64,000 bases of DNA. Origin: Haladaptatus sp. ZSTT2. GTDB taxonomy: Archaea > Halobacteriota > Halobacteria > Halobacteriales > Halococcaceae. Of the stretch, positions 1-8,034 are shown in pieces. The stretch spans positions 1,860,001 to 1,924,000 of the forward strand of contig NZ_JBAMHQ010000001.1 in NCBI RefSeq assembly GCF_037081775.1. The letters run 5' to 3'. A program made the position numbers and the translations under genes. How positions within the stretch are numbered: the first letter of the stretch is position 1; every line of letters starts with the position of its first letter. The notes below the pieces were generated by a model, which searched no databases, was not told the origin of the DNA, and saw only the letters and a program-made list of their open reading frames with translations.

Positions 1-342
1 CTCCCCGAACTCGTCCCCTTCATGACCGACACCTACTCGCCACAAGCGGTCAACCAAGCGCGTTCGAGTTTCGAGAGTAAGGTGCGAAAAGCGGGTGCGA
101 CCTTCCTCTACGGCGCGATGTGTGACTTCTTCACCGCAGAGGAACTCGACGACGTGATGTACGAGGCGACGGAAATCGCCAAGTTCCTCCTCGAAGTCGA
201 GGGCGTCGATTTGACCGTGGACGAAGAACTCGCCGCAGAAGAGCGGATCTCGACGGTGATGCGCGAGGTGCGACAGGCGAGTCAGGAGTTACGGTATGAA
301 GAAGTCGAGTGCCCCGAGTGCGGGTGCATTCACGAACCCTGA
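1..342 (+). CDS. DUF5806 family protein, C-terminal part (cut by window edge)
   Basis: The reading frame is open from base 1 (it reads LPELVPF before the first internal Met at 22), so the true start lies outside the window. The visible ~113 residues resemble, from memory of the family, the haloarchaeal DUF5806 proteins. It is helical and acidic, with the segment KVRKAGATFLYGAMCDFF and a C-terminal CPECGC pair of cysteines that could bind metal. Function is unknown. It ends one base before the stop codon of the convergent broken gene on the minus strand. Confidence 0.7.
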   Translation, partial: LPELVPFMTDTYSPQAVNQARSSFESKVRKAGATFLYGAMCDFFTAEELDDVMYEATEIAKFLLEVEGVDLTVDEELAAEERISTVMREVRQASQELRYEEVECPECGCIHEP

Positions 343-343
343 G

Positions 344-608
344 TCAGTTCTCGTCTCGCTGTGGCAACAGCATCGCCGCCTGCTCGTGGGTGAAGGTGAT
401 GATGCGGTCGGTCGAGAGGCGGCGGACGTGGGTGTAGACAACGCCCTCCTCGCGGGCGCGCGAAATCATTTACTTCTCCGGTTCGCACGTCGTAGTCCGA
501 CGGGATGCAGATGGCGCGTTTTTCGGCTTCGTCGCGAATCACTAACAGGAGGTAGATGATGTCGTCGTTGCCCGCGCGAAACACCTCGTAGGACTCGAAC
601 GCGGCGGC
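344..608 (-). pseudogene. Conserved hypothetical, truncated and frameshifted
   Basis: Reading leftward, AAAFESYEVFRAGNDD and then IIYLLLVIRDEAEKRAIC up to about position 462 are in one frame. The protein continues in another frame as REEGVVYTHVRRLSTDRII and ends in LPQRDEN with a stop at 344-346. One extra base around 455-465 explains the shift. The beginning of the protein is missing: its coding sense stops near 608, where the sequence turns into the transmembrane part of an ABC permease on the other strand. The product is not recognised. The frameshift may be a sequencing error; the missing N-terminus looks like a real or assembly junction. Confidence 0.5.
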
Positions 609-641
609 CTCTCGACGATTTCGGGCATCACGCTTGGCATC

Positions 642-1196
642 ATGGCCGCTTACTACTCGGACATGACCGACAACGTCATCATGCGGACGATGGACGTGCT
701 GCTCGCGTTCCCATCACTCCTGCTCGCGGTCGCGCTTGTCGCCATCTTCGGTGCAGGCCTCTGGAAGGTCGTCATCGCGCTCACGCTCGTCTATACGCCC
801 CGGTTCGCCCGCGTCGTCCGTGGGGCGGCGCTCAAGGTGCTCGAAGACGAGTACGTGGATGCCATCGTCGCGCTTGGGGCGCGCGACCCACGCGTGCTGT
901 TCCGCCACATCCTGCCGAACACGCTCGCGCCCATCACCGTCCAGAGTACGCTGAACTTCGGCCTCGCCATCATCGACATCGCGGCGCTATCGTTCCTCGG
1001 CTTCGGGGCCGCGCCCGGGACGCCGTCGTGGGGGCTGATGCTCTCGAACGGGGTCACCAACGGCCTCCTTTCAGGTATTTGGTGGTGGTCGTTCTTCCCC
1101 GGGCTGTTCCTCGCCATCACCGTCCTCGGGTTCAACCTCCTCGGTGACGGGATGCGCGACGCACTTGACCCACGGATGCGCGACGCCATCGACTAA
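642..1196 (+). CDS. ABC dipeptide/oligopeptide-type permease, 5'-truncated (DppC-like)
   Basis: The 184 residues match the second half of DppC/OppC-type inner-membrane permeases: several hydrophobic helices, the binding-protein-dependent EAA-type loop (DAIVALGARDPRVLFRHILPN) and the family ending FNLLGDGMRDALDPR. DppC proteins are usually about 290-340 residues, so about the first 100 residues are absent. In-frame transmembrane-like sequence (STISGITLGIMAAYY) continues upstream to about 609 and then stops abruptly. No DppA, DppB, DppD or DppF gene is present to the left. The product would lack its first helices and is probably inactive. The stop overlaps the next start (TAATG). Confidence 0.75.
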   Translation: MAAYYSDMTDNVIMRTMDVLLAFPSLLLAVALVAIFGAGLWKVVIALTLVYTPRFARVVRGAALKVLEDEYVDAIVALGARDPRVLFRHILPNTLAPITVQSTLNFGLAIIDIAALSFLGFGAAPGTPSWGLMLSNGVTNGLLSGIWWWSFFPGLFLAITVLGFNLLGDGMRDALDPRMRDAID

Positions 1197-1527
1197 TGGA
1201 CGTTGGCGCGTGGCTCCGCCCACGCATTCGACTCCTCGCCGGCGCGGGCCTCGTCGGCATCGTCGCCACCGTCGCCTACGCGCTCTATCAGGGTGACGCC
1301 ACCTTTGCGACGAGTCAGGTGTTCGCCCTCGGCGCGCTCGCGCTTGGCTTTGCGACGCTCGGCTGGACTGGCTCGGTGTTCATGGGGCAAGCCATCGAGA
1401 CGATGCAGTCGTACCTCTCTGAGGGGGGCGACTGGACAGAACAAACTCCCGGCGCGCGATGGCGCGCATCGCCGGGTTCGGCGCGGGCATGATGGTGGGT
1501 TCGGTGCTCGCCTCGTTCGCGCTCTAA
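1196..1527 (+). CDS. Small two-helix membrane protein, frameshifted near its end
   Basis: Starting at the TAATG overlap with the permease, the protein has hydrophobic helices at about residues 12-32 and 40-60. The frame reads to DWTEQ at about 1440. The natural continuation is one base out of phase: NSRRAMARIAGFGAGMM, followed by a third helix and a stop at 1525-1527. One missing A in the run at 1440-1445 would restore a single ~110-residue protein. Haloarchaea carry small DUF proteins of this kind (possibly DUF7268; named from memory and unverified). Function is unknown. Confidence 0.55.
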
Positions 1528-1943
1528 CGGCGCTGGCGCGTCGGCGAGGCGCGACCCACCACGGCGTCGGGGCGAATCTTCAGCACCGTCCGCGACGCAT
1601 CTGCCGCGCCTTCGCGCGGCGACTTTTTCTTGCCCGTGTAGCGCTCTGCGAGTCGGTTGAGCTGTTCTTGCCCAACGTCTTCGGTCATCTCGACCACCTC
1701 GCCGCGGATGTGGAGGTACCGATACGGATTCTCTGGGTCACTGATGGCGAGCGAGACGTGTGGGTCGCGTTCGACGTTGCGGTGCTTTCGGTTACCTGTC
1801 ACCGTATTCACGTAAAGAAAACCGTCGTCGTATTCGACCCACATAGGGACGACGTGGGGGCTGCCGTCGGGGAGGACTGAGGCAAACTGCGCGAAGGCAC
1901 GGCCCTCGAACAGGTCGTGGAACTCTGGGGGAATCTCGGCCAT
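1524..1943 (-). CDS. Pyridoxamine 5'-phosphate oxidase-fold F420/FMN-binding protein
   Basis: A 139-residue split-barrel flavin/F420-binding protein of the PPOX class. The typical start FASVLPDGSPHVVPMWVEYD is followed by the GNRKHRNVERDPHVSLAI strand pair and by YRYLHIRGEVVEM. Family members use F420 or FMN to reduce small molecules, or bind heme or biliverdin; the substrate here cannot be told. The Met at 1943 is preferred because an upstream in-frame extension to 1970 carries residues the family lacks. It lies 36 bases downstream of the dihydroorotase gene on the same strand and may be co-transcribed. CofE at 62 kb shows that the organism makes F420. Confidence 0.8.
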   Translation of the reverse strand: MAEIPPEFHDLFEGRAFAQFASVLPDGSPHVVPMWVEYDDGFLYVNTVTGNRKHRNVERDPHVSLAISDPENPYRYLHIRGEVVEMTEDVGQEQLNRLAERYTGKKKSPREGAADASRTVLKIRPDAVVGRASPTRQRR

Positions 1944-1979
1944 TCCCCTAGCTACGAGCCGGGAAACCAAAACTTTCGC

Positions 1980-3236
1980 TCAGCGAACGTTCTGCCCGAC
2001 TGCCTCACCGAATTCGCCGTCTTCGTACACCAGCTCACCGCGAACCATCGTCCACTCGGGGAACACGCCGCGCATGCCTTCGAACGGCGTCCAGCCGCAC
2101 TTCGAGTGCAGGTCAGCACCGCGAATCTCGCGGCTGTTGTCTGGGTCTACGAGCACGAGGTCTGCGTCCATGCCAACGGCAACGCGACCTTTTTTCGGCA
2201 GGTCGAACACGGCGGCGGGGTTCGACGCCGTAAGCTGGCGGACGCGCTCGTAGGTCAGGTTGCCTTTGCGCGCCTCTTCGAGCAGCAGCGGGAGGGCCGT
2301 TTCGACGCCGGGGACGCCGCTCGGGGCGTCCCAGATGCTCGCGTCTTTCTCTTCGCGCGTGTGTGGAGCGTGGTCGGTCGCAATCATGTCCACTGTCCCG
2401 TCGGCAACGCGCTTGTAGACGGCCGCACGGCGCTGTTCGCTGCGCAGTGGCGGGTTCATCCGCCCGAACGTGCCGAGTTCTTCTGAGTCGGCCCGCGAGA
2501 GCAGGAGGTGGTGGGGCGACACCTCGCAGGTCATGCCGTAGTCTGCAGCGATGTCGATGCCCTCGGGCGTGCTCGTGTGGGCGATGTGGAGCTGTGCGCC
2601 CACTTCCTCGCCCACCCGACAGGCGAGTTCGACGGCTTCCGCTTCGGCCTCTGCGGTGCGGAAGGCGCTCCACGCGTCGGCGTCGTCGCGGTCTTTCGCG
2701 GACTCGTCGAACAGCGTTGCGTCCTCTGCGTGGACGGTGACGGCGACGCCCTTCTTCGTGGCGGCTTTTACGGCGTCCTCGAACAATCCGGGGGCGATGC
2801 CCATGTTCCCGGTCGAGTCTGCGAGGAACACCTCACCGAGCGCGAACAGTGGCCGCGACAGCAGGCTCTTTCGACTCCAGTTCTCGGTCACGCCGCCGTT
2901 GATTCCCCAGTCTACGTACGACTGTTCTGCGAAGGCGACCTTCTCGTCGAACGCTTCACCGGAAACGGTCGGTGGCGAAGTGTTCGGCTGGTCGACGACG
3001 GTGGTTACCCCGCCCGCCGCCGCCGACTGGCTTCCCGTCTCCCACGTCTCCTTGTGGTCGTACCCCGGCTGGCGAAAGTGGACGTGGGCGTCGATCATCC
3101 CCGGTAACAGAAGTTTGCCGCTCGCGTCTACGTCTGCGTCGCCCGCGAGGGTGCGGCCGATCTCGGTGATGGTCCCGTCCGCGATGCGCACGTCGCGGCG
3201 GCGGCCGTCCGCGAGCGTCGCGTTAGTAATGAGCAT
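1980..3236 (-). CDS. pyrC: Dihydroorotase
   Basis: A 418-residue amidohydrolase-superfamily enzyme that closes N-carbamoyl-L-aspartate to dihydroorotate in pyrimidine synthesis. The metal motif DAHVHFR has His51 and His53. Further ligand candidates are His169 (TVHAED), His217/His220 (LHIAHTSTPEG) and Asp288 (IATDHAPH). The sequence RQPGYDHKETWETG is characteristic of the dihydroorotase/allantoinase group. I could not place the usual carboxylated lysine with certainty. Allantoinase is the alternative, but no purine-degradation genes are nearby. The open frame runs further upstream into the lipoate-ligase gene; that extension is low-complexity and non-homologous, so the Met at 3236 is chosen. 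Confidence 0.88.
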   Translation of the reverse strand: MLITNATLADGRRRDVRIADGTITEIGRTLAGDADVDASGKLLLPGMIDAHVHFRQPGYDHKETWETGSQSAAAGGVTTVVDQPNTSPPTVSGEAFDEKVAFAEQSYVDWGINGGVTENWSRKSLLSRPLFALGEVFLADSTGNMGIAPGLFEDAVKAATKKGVAVTVHAEDATLFDESAKDRDDADAWSAFRTAEAEAEAVELACRVGEEVGAQLHIAHTSTPEGIDIAADYGMTCEVSPHHLLLSRADSEELGTFGRMNPPLRSEQRRAAVYKRVADGTVDMIATDHAPHTREEKDASIWDAPSGVPGVETALPLLLEEARKGNLTYERVRQLTASNPAAVFDLPKKGRVAVGMDADLVLVDPDNSREIRGADLHSKCGWTPFEGMRGVFPEWTMVRGELVYEDGEFGEAVGQNVR

Positions 3237-3261
3237 GGAAGCATCTGCGCCACGGAGTACC

Positions 3262-3945
3262 CTAAACGTCCCGAACCGAGACGACTTCGTGGTCGCCCGG
3301 CCCGGCGAGCGAGGCTTCGAGCGCGTCGATGACTTTCTCGGGGTCCGCCGGGCCGCCCGCCTTCTCGACGCTTCCCACCGAATGTGGGTCAAAGGGCACG
3401 CCGAGGGCGTCGTAAACGGGGTCAAGGACGGCCGCAATCTCCGCGTGGTCTGCGACGATGCAGATGCCCGCGACGAGTGCCGCGCCGCGCCGGACGCGTT
3501 GGGCGATGCCGACGAGTTTCCCGTCGGCTTGCAGCGAGTGTGCGCCCGGACAGAATGAGTTCGGTGGTTCGCCAGTTGTGGCATGGACCGAGAGGCGCGC
3601 GAGCGCCGTCTGTACGTCCGCCGTGAGGCTGTCGTAGCGGTCGCTGAGGCCGCTTCGCATGTCGGAAATCGGCACGGCCCGCCCGAAGGAGACTGTCGTC
3701 CCGGTGTAGGCGACCGCGCGGCCGCCGACGTTGCGTTCGATTGGCGGGAAGCCGTGGGCGTTCGCCGCTTGTTTCGCTTGCTCGTAACCCGGCGACCCCG
3801 CATCGCGTCGCCCGAAGGCGACCTGTCGGTGGGGCGTCCAGACGCGGACGGCTGGCTCTCCGGTGTCGGCTACCCAGTCGAGCAGCCGGCGACTGGCCTC
3901 CCGGTCTGTGGCCACGGTGGCTGCCCGGCCACGAATCACGCGCAT
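3262..3945 (-). CDS. Biotin/lipoate A/B protein ligase family protein
   Basis: 227 residues with the LplA/LipB/BirA fold markers: VRVWTPHRQVAFGRRD near the N-terminus, then the binding-loop sequence ERNVGGRAVAYTGTTVSFG, and GAHSLQADGKLVGIAQRVRRGAA with the conserved G-K-(L/I)-x-G-x-(A/S) lysine. Lipoate ligases attach lipoyl groups to carrier domains of 2-oxoacid dehydrogenases or GcvH. A free lipoyl domain is encoded at 22,350 in this window and is a plausible client, though this is only inference. It is 25 bases upstream of dihydroorotase on the same strand. Confidence 0.8.
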   Translation of the reverse strand: MRVIRGRAATVATDREASRRLLDWVADTGEPAVRVWTPHRQVAFGRRDAGSPGYEQAKQAANAHGFPPIERNVGGRAVAYTGTTVSFGRAVPISDMRSGLSDRYDSLTADVQTALARLSVHATTGEPPNSFCPGAHSLQADGKLVGIAQRVRRGAALVAGICIVADHAEIAAVLDPVYDALGVPFDPHSVGSVEKAGGPADPEKVIDALEASLAGPGDHEVVSVRDV

Positions 3946-3999
3946 GTAAAAATAGAGTTCCCGACGGGACTAAACACCCTCCCTTGCTACTGGCAGGCG

Positions 4000-4818
4000 A
4001 TGGTCACGCTCGACTCGTCGGTACTCGCTCGATACCCACGCTTTTCGCTCTACAACTCGCCGTACACGGCCCACGACCACGGCTGTGCCATCGACCTCTA
4101 CCCCGAGACGAACGACGCGCCCTCACCGGTCGCAGGCGAAGTGCTCGACACCCGTGCGGTGCGCGCCCCACCAAAGCCCTACGCGCCGGAACACGACTAC
4201 CTCATCCTCGTGGACACGGGCGAGTACGTCGCCCGACTGTTGCACGTCGAACCCGCCGTCGAAGCGGGAGACGTGGTCGAAGTCGGTGACTCCTTGGGCG
4301 AAATGGTGCGCGCCGGATTCTTCGCGCCGTGGGTGTCGAACCACATCCACCTCGGCTTTCGCCCACACGAGGCGAATCACTACCGGGCGGCGGGCTCTGT
4401 CGCACTCGACCTCGACTGCGAGGTGCGCCCGCTCGCGTGGGACGGAACGGGAACGGTGGTCGAAACCGGCGAGACGTGGGTTCGCCTCGATGAACCGGCA
4501 CACCCGGCTCCGGGCGAATGGTTCGCGGGCATCGAGGGCGCACCGGGTGTCGTGCTCGATGGCGGCCTTCCCCATTACGACGGCGGGGGCGCACTCGGCA
4601 ATCGCGGCGAGCAAGGAGTCACACTTGCGGGCGAACGCGTCGGCGTCGCCACCGACCGCGACGTGACGTGGGACGACATTGAACTCCGCGCAAACAGCGT
4701 TTCTCTCACGGGGCTATCGCTGTACTGTTCACAGGACACGTTCGGCGCAAAACTCGTCTTACCGGGTCACGACTTTTCGATTGGCGACGACGTGGCGCTC
4801 ACGATTCGTCGGGCTTGA
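4000..4818 (+). CDS. M23/LytM-fold protein, probably cytoplasmic
   Basis: 272 residues with no signal peptide or membrane helix. The N-terminal half has the layout of M23 (LytM) metalloendopeptidases: HDHGCAID with His27 and Asp32, a strand run YLILVDTGEYVARLLHVEP, paired glycine turns (VEAGDVVEVGDSLGEMV), and the H-x-H motif NHIHLGF with His115 and His117. Archaea have no murein, so the substrate is unknown and the fold may serve another role. The C-terminal 150 residues form a beta-rich region of unknown family. Start choice: the frame is open upstream, but that part is antisense to the lipoate-ligase gene. Confidence 0.65.
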   Translation: MVTLDSSVLARYPRFSLYNSPYTAHDHGCAIDLYPETNDAPSPVAGEVLDTRAVRAPPKPYAPEHDYLILVDTGEYVARLLHVEPAVEAGDVVEVGDSLGEMVRAGFFAPWVSNHIHLGFRPHEANHYRAAGSVALDLDCEVRPLAWDGTGTVVETGETWVRLDEPAHPAPGEWFAGIEGAPGVVLDGGLPHYDGGGALGNRGEQGVTLAGERVGVATDRDVTWDDIELRANSVSLTGLSLYCSQDTFGAKLVLPGHDFSIGDDVALTIRRA

Positions 4819-5212
4819 CCGGCGTTTCGAGTGTGAGCACGACCACGCCCTGACTGGTATTTACGTAGTAGCCGTCGCGCTCTCCTTCGTCTTCGCCTTC
4901 GGTGTAGGGCAACAGCGAAAAGACGTGGCGGACCTCGTTGATTGTCGCCTGTTTCGTGAGCACGAGCTTCGGCGTTTGCTTCGAGAGGAACGCCTCTTTG
5001 AGGATGTACTGAATTGGGTGACAGTCCGTTATCGGGTCTGTCCACGATTTGGTCACGATGGCGTCTGGCGGGACGCGCTTTACGACGTGGGCGACGAGGT
5101 GTGGACCCGCTGGCACGCGATTCTCAGTGGATTCGGTCTCGTCATCATCGTCCCAGAAGTGCACGATGTCTGCCACCGAGCGAATGGCGTCCTCGAACAC
5201 CGCCAACGCCAT
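4799..5212 (-). CDS. Hypothetical acidic protein
   Basis: 137 residues from the Met at 5212. An alternative Met at 5275 adds a hydrophobic stretch, but the acidic body begins at MALAVFEDAIRSVADIVHFW. No family was recognised. Visible features are an acidic low-complexity run (DDDDETESTE), a central HLVAHVVKRVPPDAIVTKSW segment and a beta-strand-rich tail. It overlaps the end of the convergent M23-like gene by 20 bases. Confidence 0.55.
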   Translation of the reverse strand: MALAVFEDAIRSVADIVHFWDDDDETESTENRVPAGPHLVAHVVKRVPPDAIVTKSWTDPITDCHPIQYILKEAFLSKQTPKLVLTKQATINEVRHVFSLLPYTEGEDEGERDGYYVNTSQGVVVLTLETPVKPDES

Positions 5213-5327
5213 GACTAGCAGTGTCCCAATAGTTGCTCCGTGTACCCTCCACTCGAATATTCCTATCAACCCCAATCCCCCACACTGGCCCCAGCAGTGT
5301 ATCTACAAACACCTTCGCGAGCTGAGC

Positions 5328-5337
5328 ATATAAATAT
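5328..5337 (+). promoter_or_regulatory. TATA box candidate for the thioesterase gene
   Basis: ATATAAATAT lies in an otherwise G+C-rich spacer. A start about 25 bases downstream would give a leader of roughly 55 bases before the thioesterase ATG at 5415. The rest of the 5213-5414 spacer holds no other recognisable feature. Confidence 0.45.
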
Positions 5338-5414
5338 TCAAGATAGTTCGAAATTACTGATTGTCAGCACGACAAGCCAGTGCATAGAAGGCCGTTGCCC
5401 GTTAGCACCTGCAT

Positions 5415-5864
5415 ATGAGCGACCAGCAAATCCCCGATGGGACGGCCAAGACGATTCAACACGTCATCGACGAACAACACGGCTACCTCGCGTGGCTCGG
5501 CATGCGCGTCGACGCCGTCTCCTACGGGGAGATTTCGCTCACCATCCCCTTCGACGACAAGTTCACGAACCCAACGGAGCCACCCACAATTCACGGCGGC
5601 GTCGCGGCCTCGCTCATCGACACCGCGGGCGGCCTCGCCCTGCGAACGACGCTCGCAAATCCGCTCGAAGACACGCTTGCGACGGTCAACCTGAACGTGA
5701 ATTATCTCCGTCGCGCCTCCGCCGACCTCACCGCGCACGCGGAAGTCGTCCGCACTGGCTCCTCGGTTGGCTGGGCGGACATCACGGTCGAAAGCGAGAC
5801 GCCCGAGGGAGAGACCAAAGAAGTGGCGACCGGGCAGGCGGCGTTCCGGCTGTTTCAGTCCTGA
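5415..5864 (+). CDS. PaaI-type hotdog-fold thioesterase
   Basis: 149 residues of the hotdog-fold 4HBT/PaaI group, which hydrolyse acyl- or aryl-CoA thioesters. The signature HGGVAASLIDTAGGLAL runs from His60 with acidic Asp69 in the catalytic helix, followed by TVNLNVNYLRRA and the closing strand GQAAFRLF. Length fits the family. It ends inside the last bases of the convergent isochorismatase-like gene (10-base overlap). Substrate is unknown; no phenylacetate genes are present. Confidence 0.85.
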   Translation: MSDQQIPDGTAKTIQHVIDEQHGYLAWLGMRVDAVSYGEISLTIPFDDKFTNPTEPPTIHGGVAASLIDTAGGLALRTTLANPLEDTLATVNLNVNYLRRASADLTAHAEVVRTGSSVGWADITVESETPEGETKEVATGQAAFRLFQS

Positions 5865-6442
5865 GCGAAGGCCACGTCGGCCCGTGAAAGGACGTCGCCG
5901 AACAGCCACGCCGCGTGGTCGAGGGCGTACTGTTTGTGCCCTTCCTCGATTGCGCCCACCGCCTCACGGATGATGATCGGGCGGAAATCACGCAGTGCCG
6001 CGCTTGACGCGGTGTGAAGGACGCACACGTTCGCAAGCGTCCCACAGATGAGCAGGTCGGTGATGCCATGGGCCGAGAGAAAGCCCTCCAACTCCGTCTG
6101 GTAGAAGGCGTCGTAAGTGTTTTTTTCGACGATGTGGTCCTCTTCGCGCACGTCGAGGCTATCGACGAATTCCGTCTCCCACGTTCCCTCAACGACGTGT
6201 TCGCCCCACCGCTCGAACTCGTCGTAGTAGTGCGCGTTCTCGAACTGTGCTGGCGGATGGACGTCCCGTGTGTAGACGATGGTCGCACCCGCTGTCCGCG
6301 CCCGTGCGACGAGGGCGGTCACGTCGTCTACGACGGCCTTGCTGCCGGGCGAATAAAGGCTCCCATCGGGATGGCAGAAGCCATTTTGCATGTCTACGAC
6401 GACGACTGCCGTGGTTGCTGGGTTGAGTTCCATGCTAGACAT
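5855..6442 (-). CDS. Isochorismatase/nicotinamidase-family cysteine hydrolase
   Basis: 195 residues (or 192 from the Met at 6433). The catalytic triad is visible: Asp17 in VVVVDMQNGF, Lys107 in VEKNTYDAF and Cys140 in GTLANVCVLHTA. The family includes nicotinamidases, isochorismatases and N-carbamoyl amidases. The metal-binding D-x-H of true nicotinamidases could correspond to TRDVHPPAQFEN (Asp60, His62). Because a nicotinate phosphoribosyltransferase gene lies 3 kb away, nicotinamidase is an attractive reading, making nicotinate for NAD salvage, but sequence alone does not prove it. Confidence 0.8.
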   Translation of the reverse strand: MSSMELNPATTAVVVVDMQNGFCHPDGSLYSPGSKAVVDDVTALVARARTAGATIVYTRDVHPPAQFENAHYYDEFERWGEHVVEGTWETEFVDSLDVREEDHIVEKNTYDAFYQTELEGFLSAHGITDLLICGTLANVCVLHTASSAALRDFRPIIIREAVGAIEEGHKQYALDHAAWLFGDVLSRADVAFAQD

Positions 6443-6522
6443 CTCCCGCCGCCGGGCAAAAATCCTGCTCGCAGCGTGAACTCGCCGGGTGCTTTTTCAC
6501 TGCCACCCGCTATTGTAGAGGT

Positions 6523-8034
6523 ATGCGAGCACTCGCCACCGTCCTGGTCGCACTCCTCCTCGTCCTCTCTGGGTGTAGCGGTGTGCTCTCAGGAGAGACC
6601 ACCGATGCGACGACAACGACGCCAGCGGACACGCAAACTGCGTCGCCGAGTCCGACGACAACGACGCAGGCAGCGACACAGACGCCGACCACGACGCCCC
6701 GCCCCGACCCCGAGAGTGACGTACTCGGCTGGGAGAACGGCTACTGGCACGACGACGTGCTCTCGGTGACGACCGACGACGGCCTGAACGAGACGGAACT
6801 CGACGCCATCGTCGCCCGCGCGATGGCGCGGGTCGAAAACGTGCGCAAACTCGAATTCAACGAGACCGTCCCAGTCGAAATTATCACGCGCGCCGAGTAC
6901 CAGAACCAGAGCCAAGAGGAGTACTCAGACGACTTTCGCGCCTTCGACAACTCGAAGTTCGAAGCGATGTTCTTCGTCGGCGAAGACAGAGACGCCTTAG
7001 ACGTCCAGAACACGAATCGCGGCTCGAACGTCCTCGGCTACTACAGCCCGAAAGAGGACGCCATCGTCATCGTCGCCAACTCCGATACGCCGTCGCTCGA
7101 CGCAGAAGGAACACTCTCACACGAACTCGTCCACGCCCTCCAAGACCAACACTACAACATCTCCTCTATCTCGCGGCCAACCCGCGAACTCTACAACGCG
7201 CGAAACGGCCTCATCGAAGGGGAAGCAAACTACGTCCAGCGGCTCTATCTCGAACGCTGTGGCGGCGAGTGGGAGTGTCTCGAAGCGCCCGAATCGAGCG
7301 GCGGTGGCGGCGTCCCTGACGACTTCCACTGGGGTATCTACTTCCTCAACTTCTTCCCGTACAGCGACGGTCCCGGCTTCGTCGGCCAGATGCACCGCAC
7401 GCAGGGGTGGGACGGCGTGAACGACCTCTACGCGAACCTGCCCAACAGCGCAGAACAGGTCATCTACCCGCAGAAATACGGCGAAGACGAGCCGACCGAT
7501 GTAACCCTCGAAGACACGAACGCCGGTGACTGGGAGCGCGTCATCCCCGAGTCGCCAAACCCAGACCAAGAGCGCCCGGCCTACGCGAGCCTCGGGCAGT
7601 CCGCACTCTCTTCGATGTTCGCCTACACGTTCACCGATTCGTACAATCAGTCGCGCGTGGTGCAGCCCCAGGAATTCATCAACTACGAGGACAACGGGCA
7701 GGTCAACAGCTCTGACCCGTTCAACTACGACCTGCGCTACACCCGCGGCTGGGACGGCGACCGGATGCACGTGTACAAAAACGGTGACGGCGAGACGGCC
7801 TACGTCTGGAAACTCGTCTGGGACTCCCCTGAAGACGCAGCGCAGTTCGTCACGGGCTACGAGCGTCTCCTCCAACACTGGGGTGCACACCGCGTGAGCG
7901 AAAACGTCTGGGTCATCCCCGAGGGAGAACCGTTCGCAGACGCCTTCTACGTCTCCTTCGAGGGCGACACGGTCACCATCGTGAACGCGCCGACGACCGA
8001 CGACCTCCCCGACGTGTCTGAGACCGCCGCCTGA
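6523..8034 (+). CDS. Hvo_1808-family surface lipoprotein, zinc-metalloprotease-like (copy 1)
   Basis: 503 residues. The signal peptide has lipobox LLLVLSGC (Cys18), then a Thr/Pro-rich tether to about residue 62, then the conserved GWENGYWHDD opening of the Hvo_1808 family. HELVH at 200-204 is an HExxH zinc motif, and IEGEANYVQ at 231-239 supplies a Glu (about 232) in the place expected for a gluzincin third ligand. The product is probably a lipid-anchored cell-surface protein. Protease activity is inferred from motifs, not shown. The stop overlaps the start of a paralogue (TGATG), so the two are translated together. Confidence 0.82.
   Translation: MRALATVLVALLLVLSGCSGVLSGETTDATTTTPADTQTASPSPTTTTQAATQTPTTTPRPDPESDVLGWENGYWHDDVLSVTTDDGLNETELDAIVARAMARVENVRKLEFNETVPVEIITRAEYQNQSQEEYSDDFRAFDNSKFEAMFFVGEDRDALDVQNTNRGSNVLGYYSPKEDAIVIVANSDTPSLDAEGTLSHELVHALQDQHYNISSISRPTRELYNARNGLIEGEANYVQRLYLERCGGEWECLEAPESSGGGGVPDDFHWGIYFLNFFPYSDGPGFVGQMHRTQGWDGVNDLYANLPNSAEQVIYPQKYGEDEPTDVTLEDTNAGDWERVIPESPNPDQERPAYASLGQSALSSMFAYTFTDSYNQSRVVQPQEFINYEDNGQVNSSDPFNYDLRYTRGWDGDRMHVYKNGDGETAYVWKLVWDSPEDAAQFVTGYERLLQHWGAHRVSENVWVIPEGEPFADAFYVSFEGDTVTIVNAPTTDDLPDVSETAA

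Noticed and set aside
1980-3803. A 607-residue dihydroorotase with a 190-residue N-terminal extension
   Set aside because: The extension is antisense-like low-complexity sequence over the lipoate-ligase gene; the dihydroorotase family starts at the Met at 3236.
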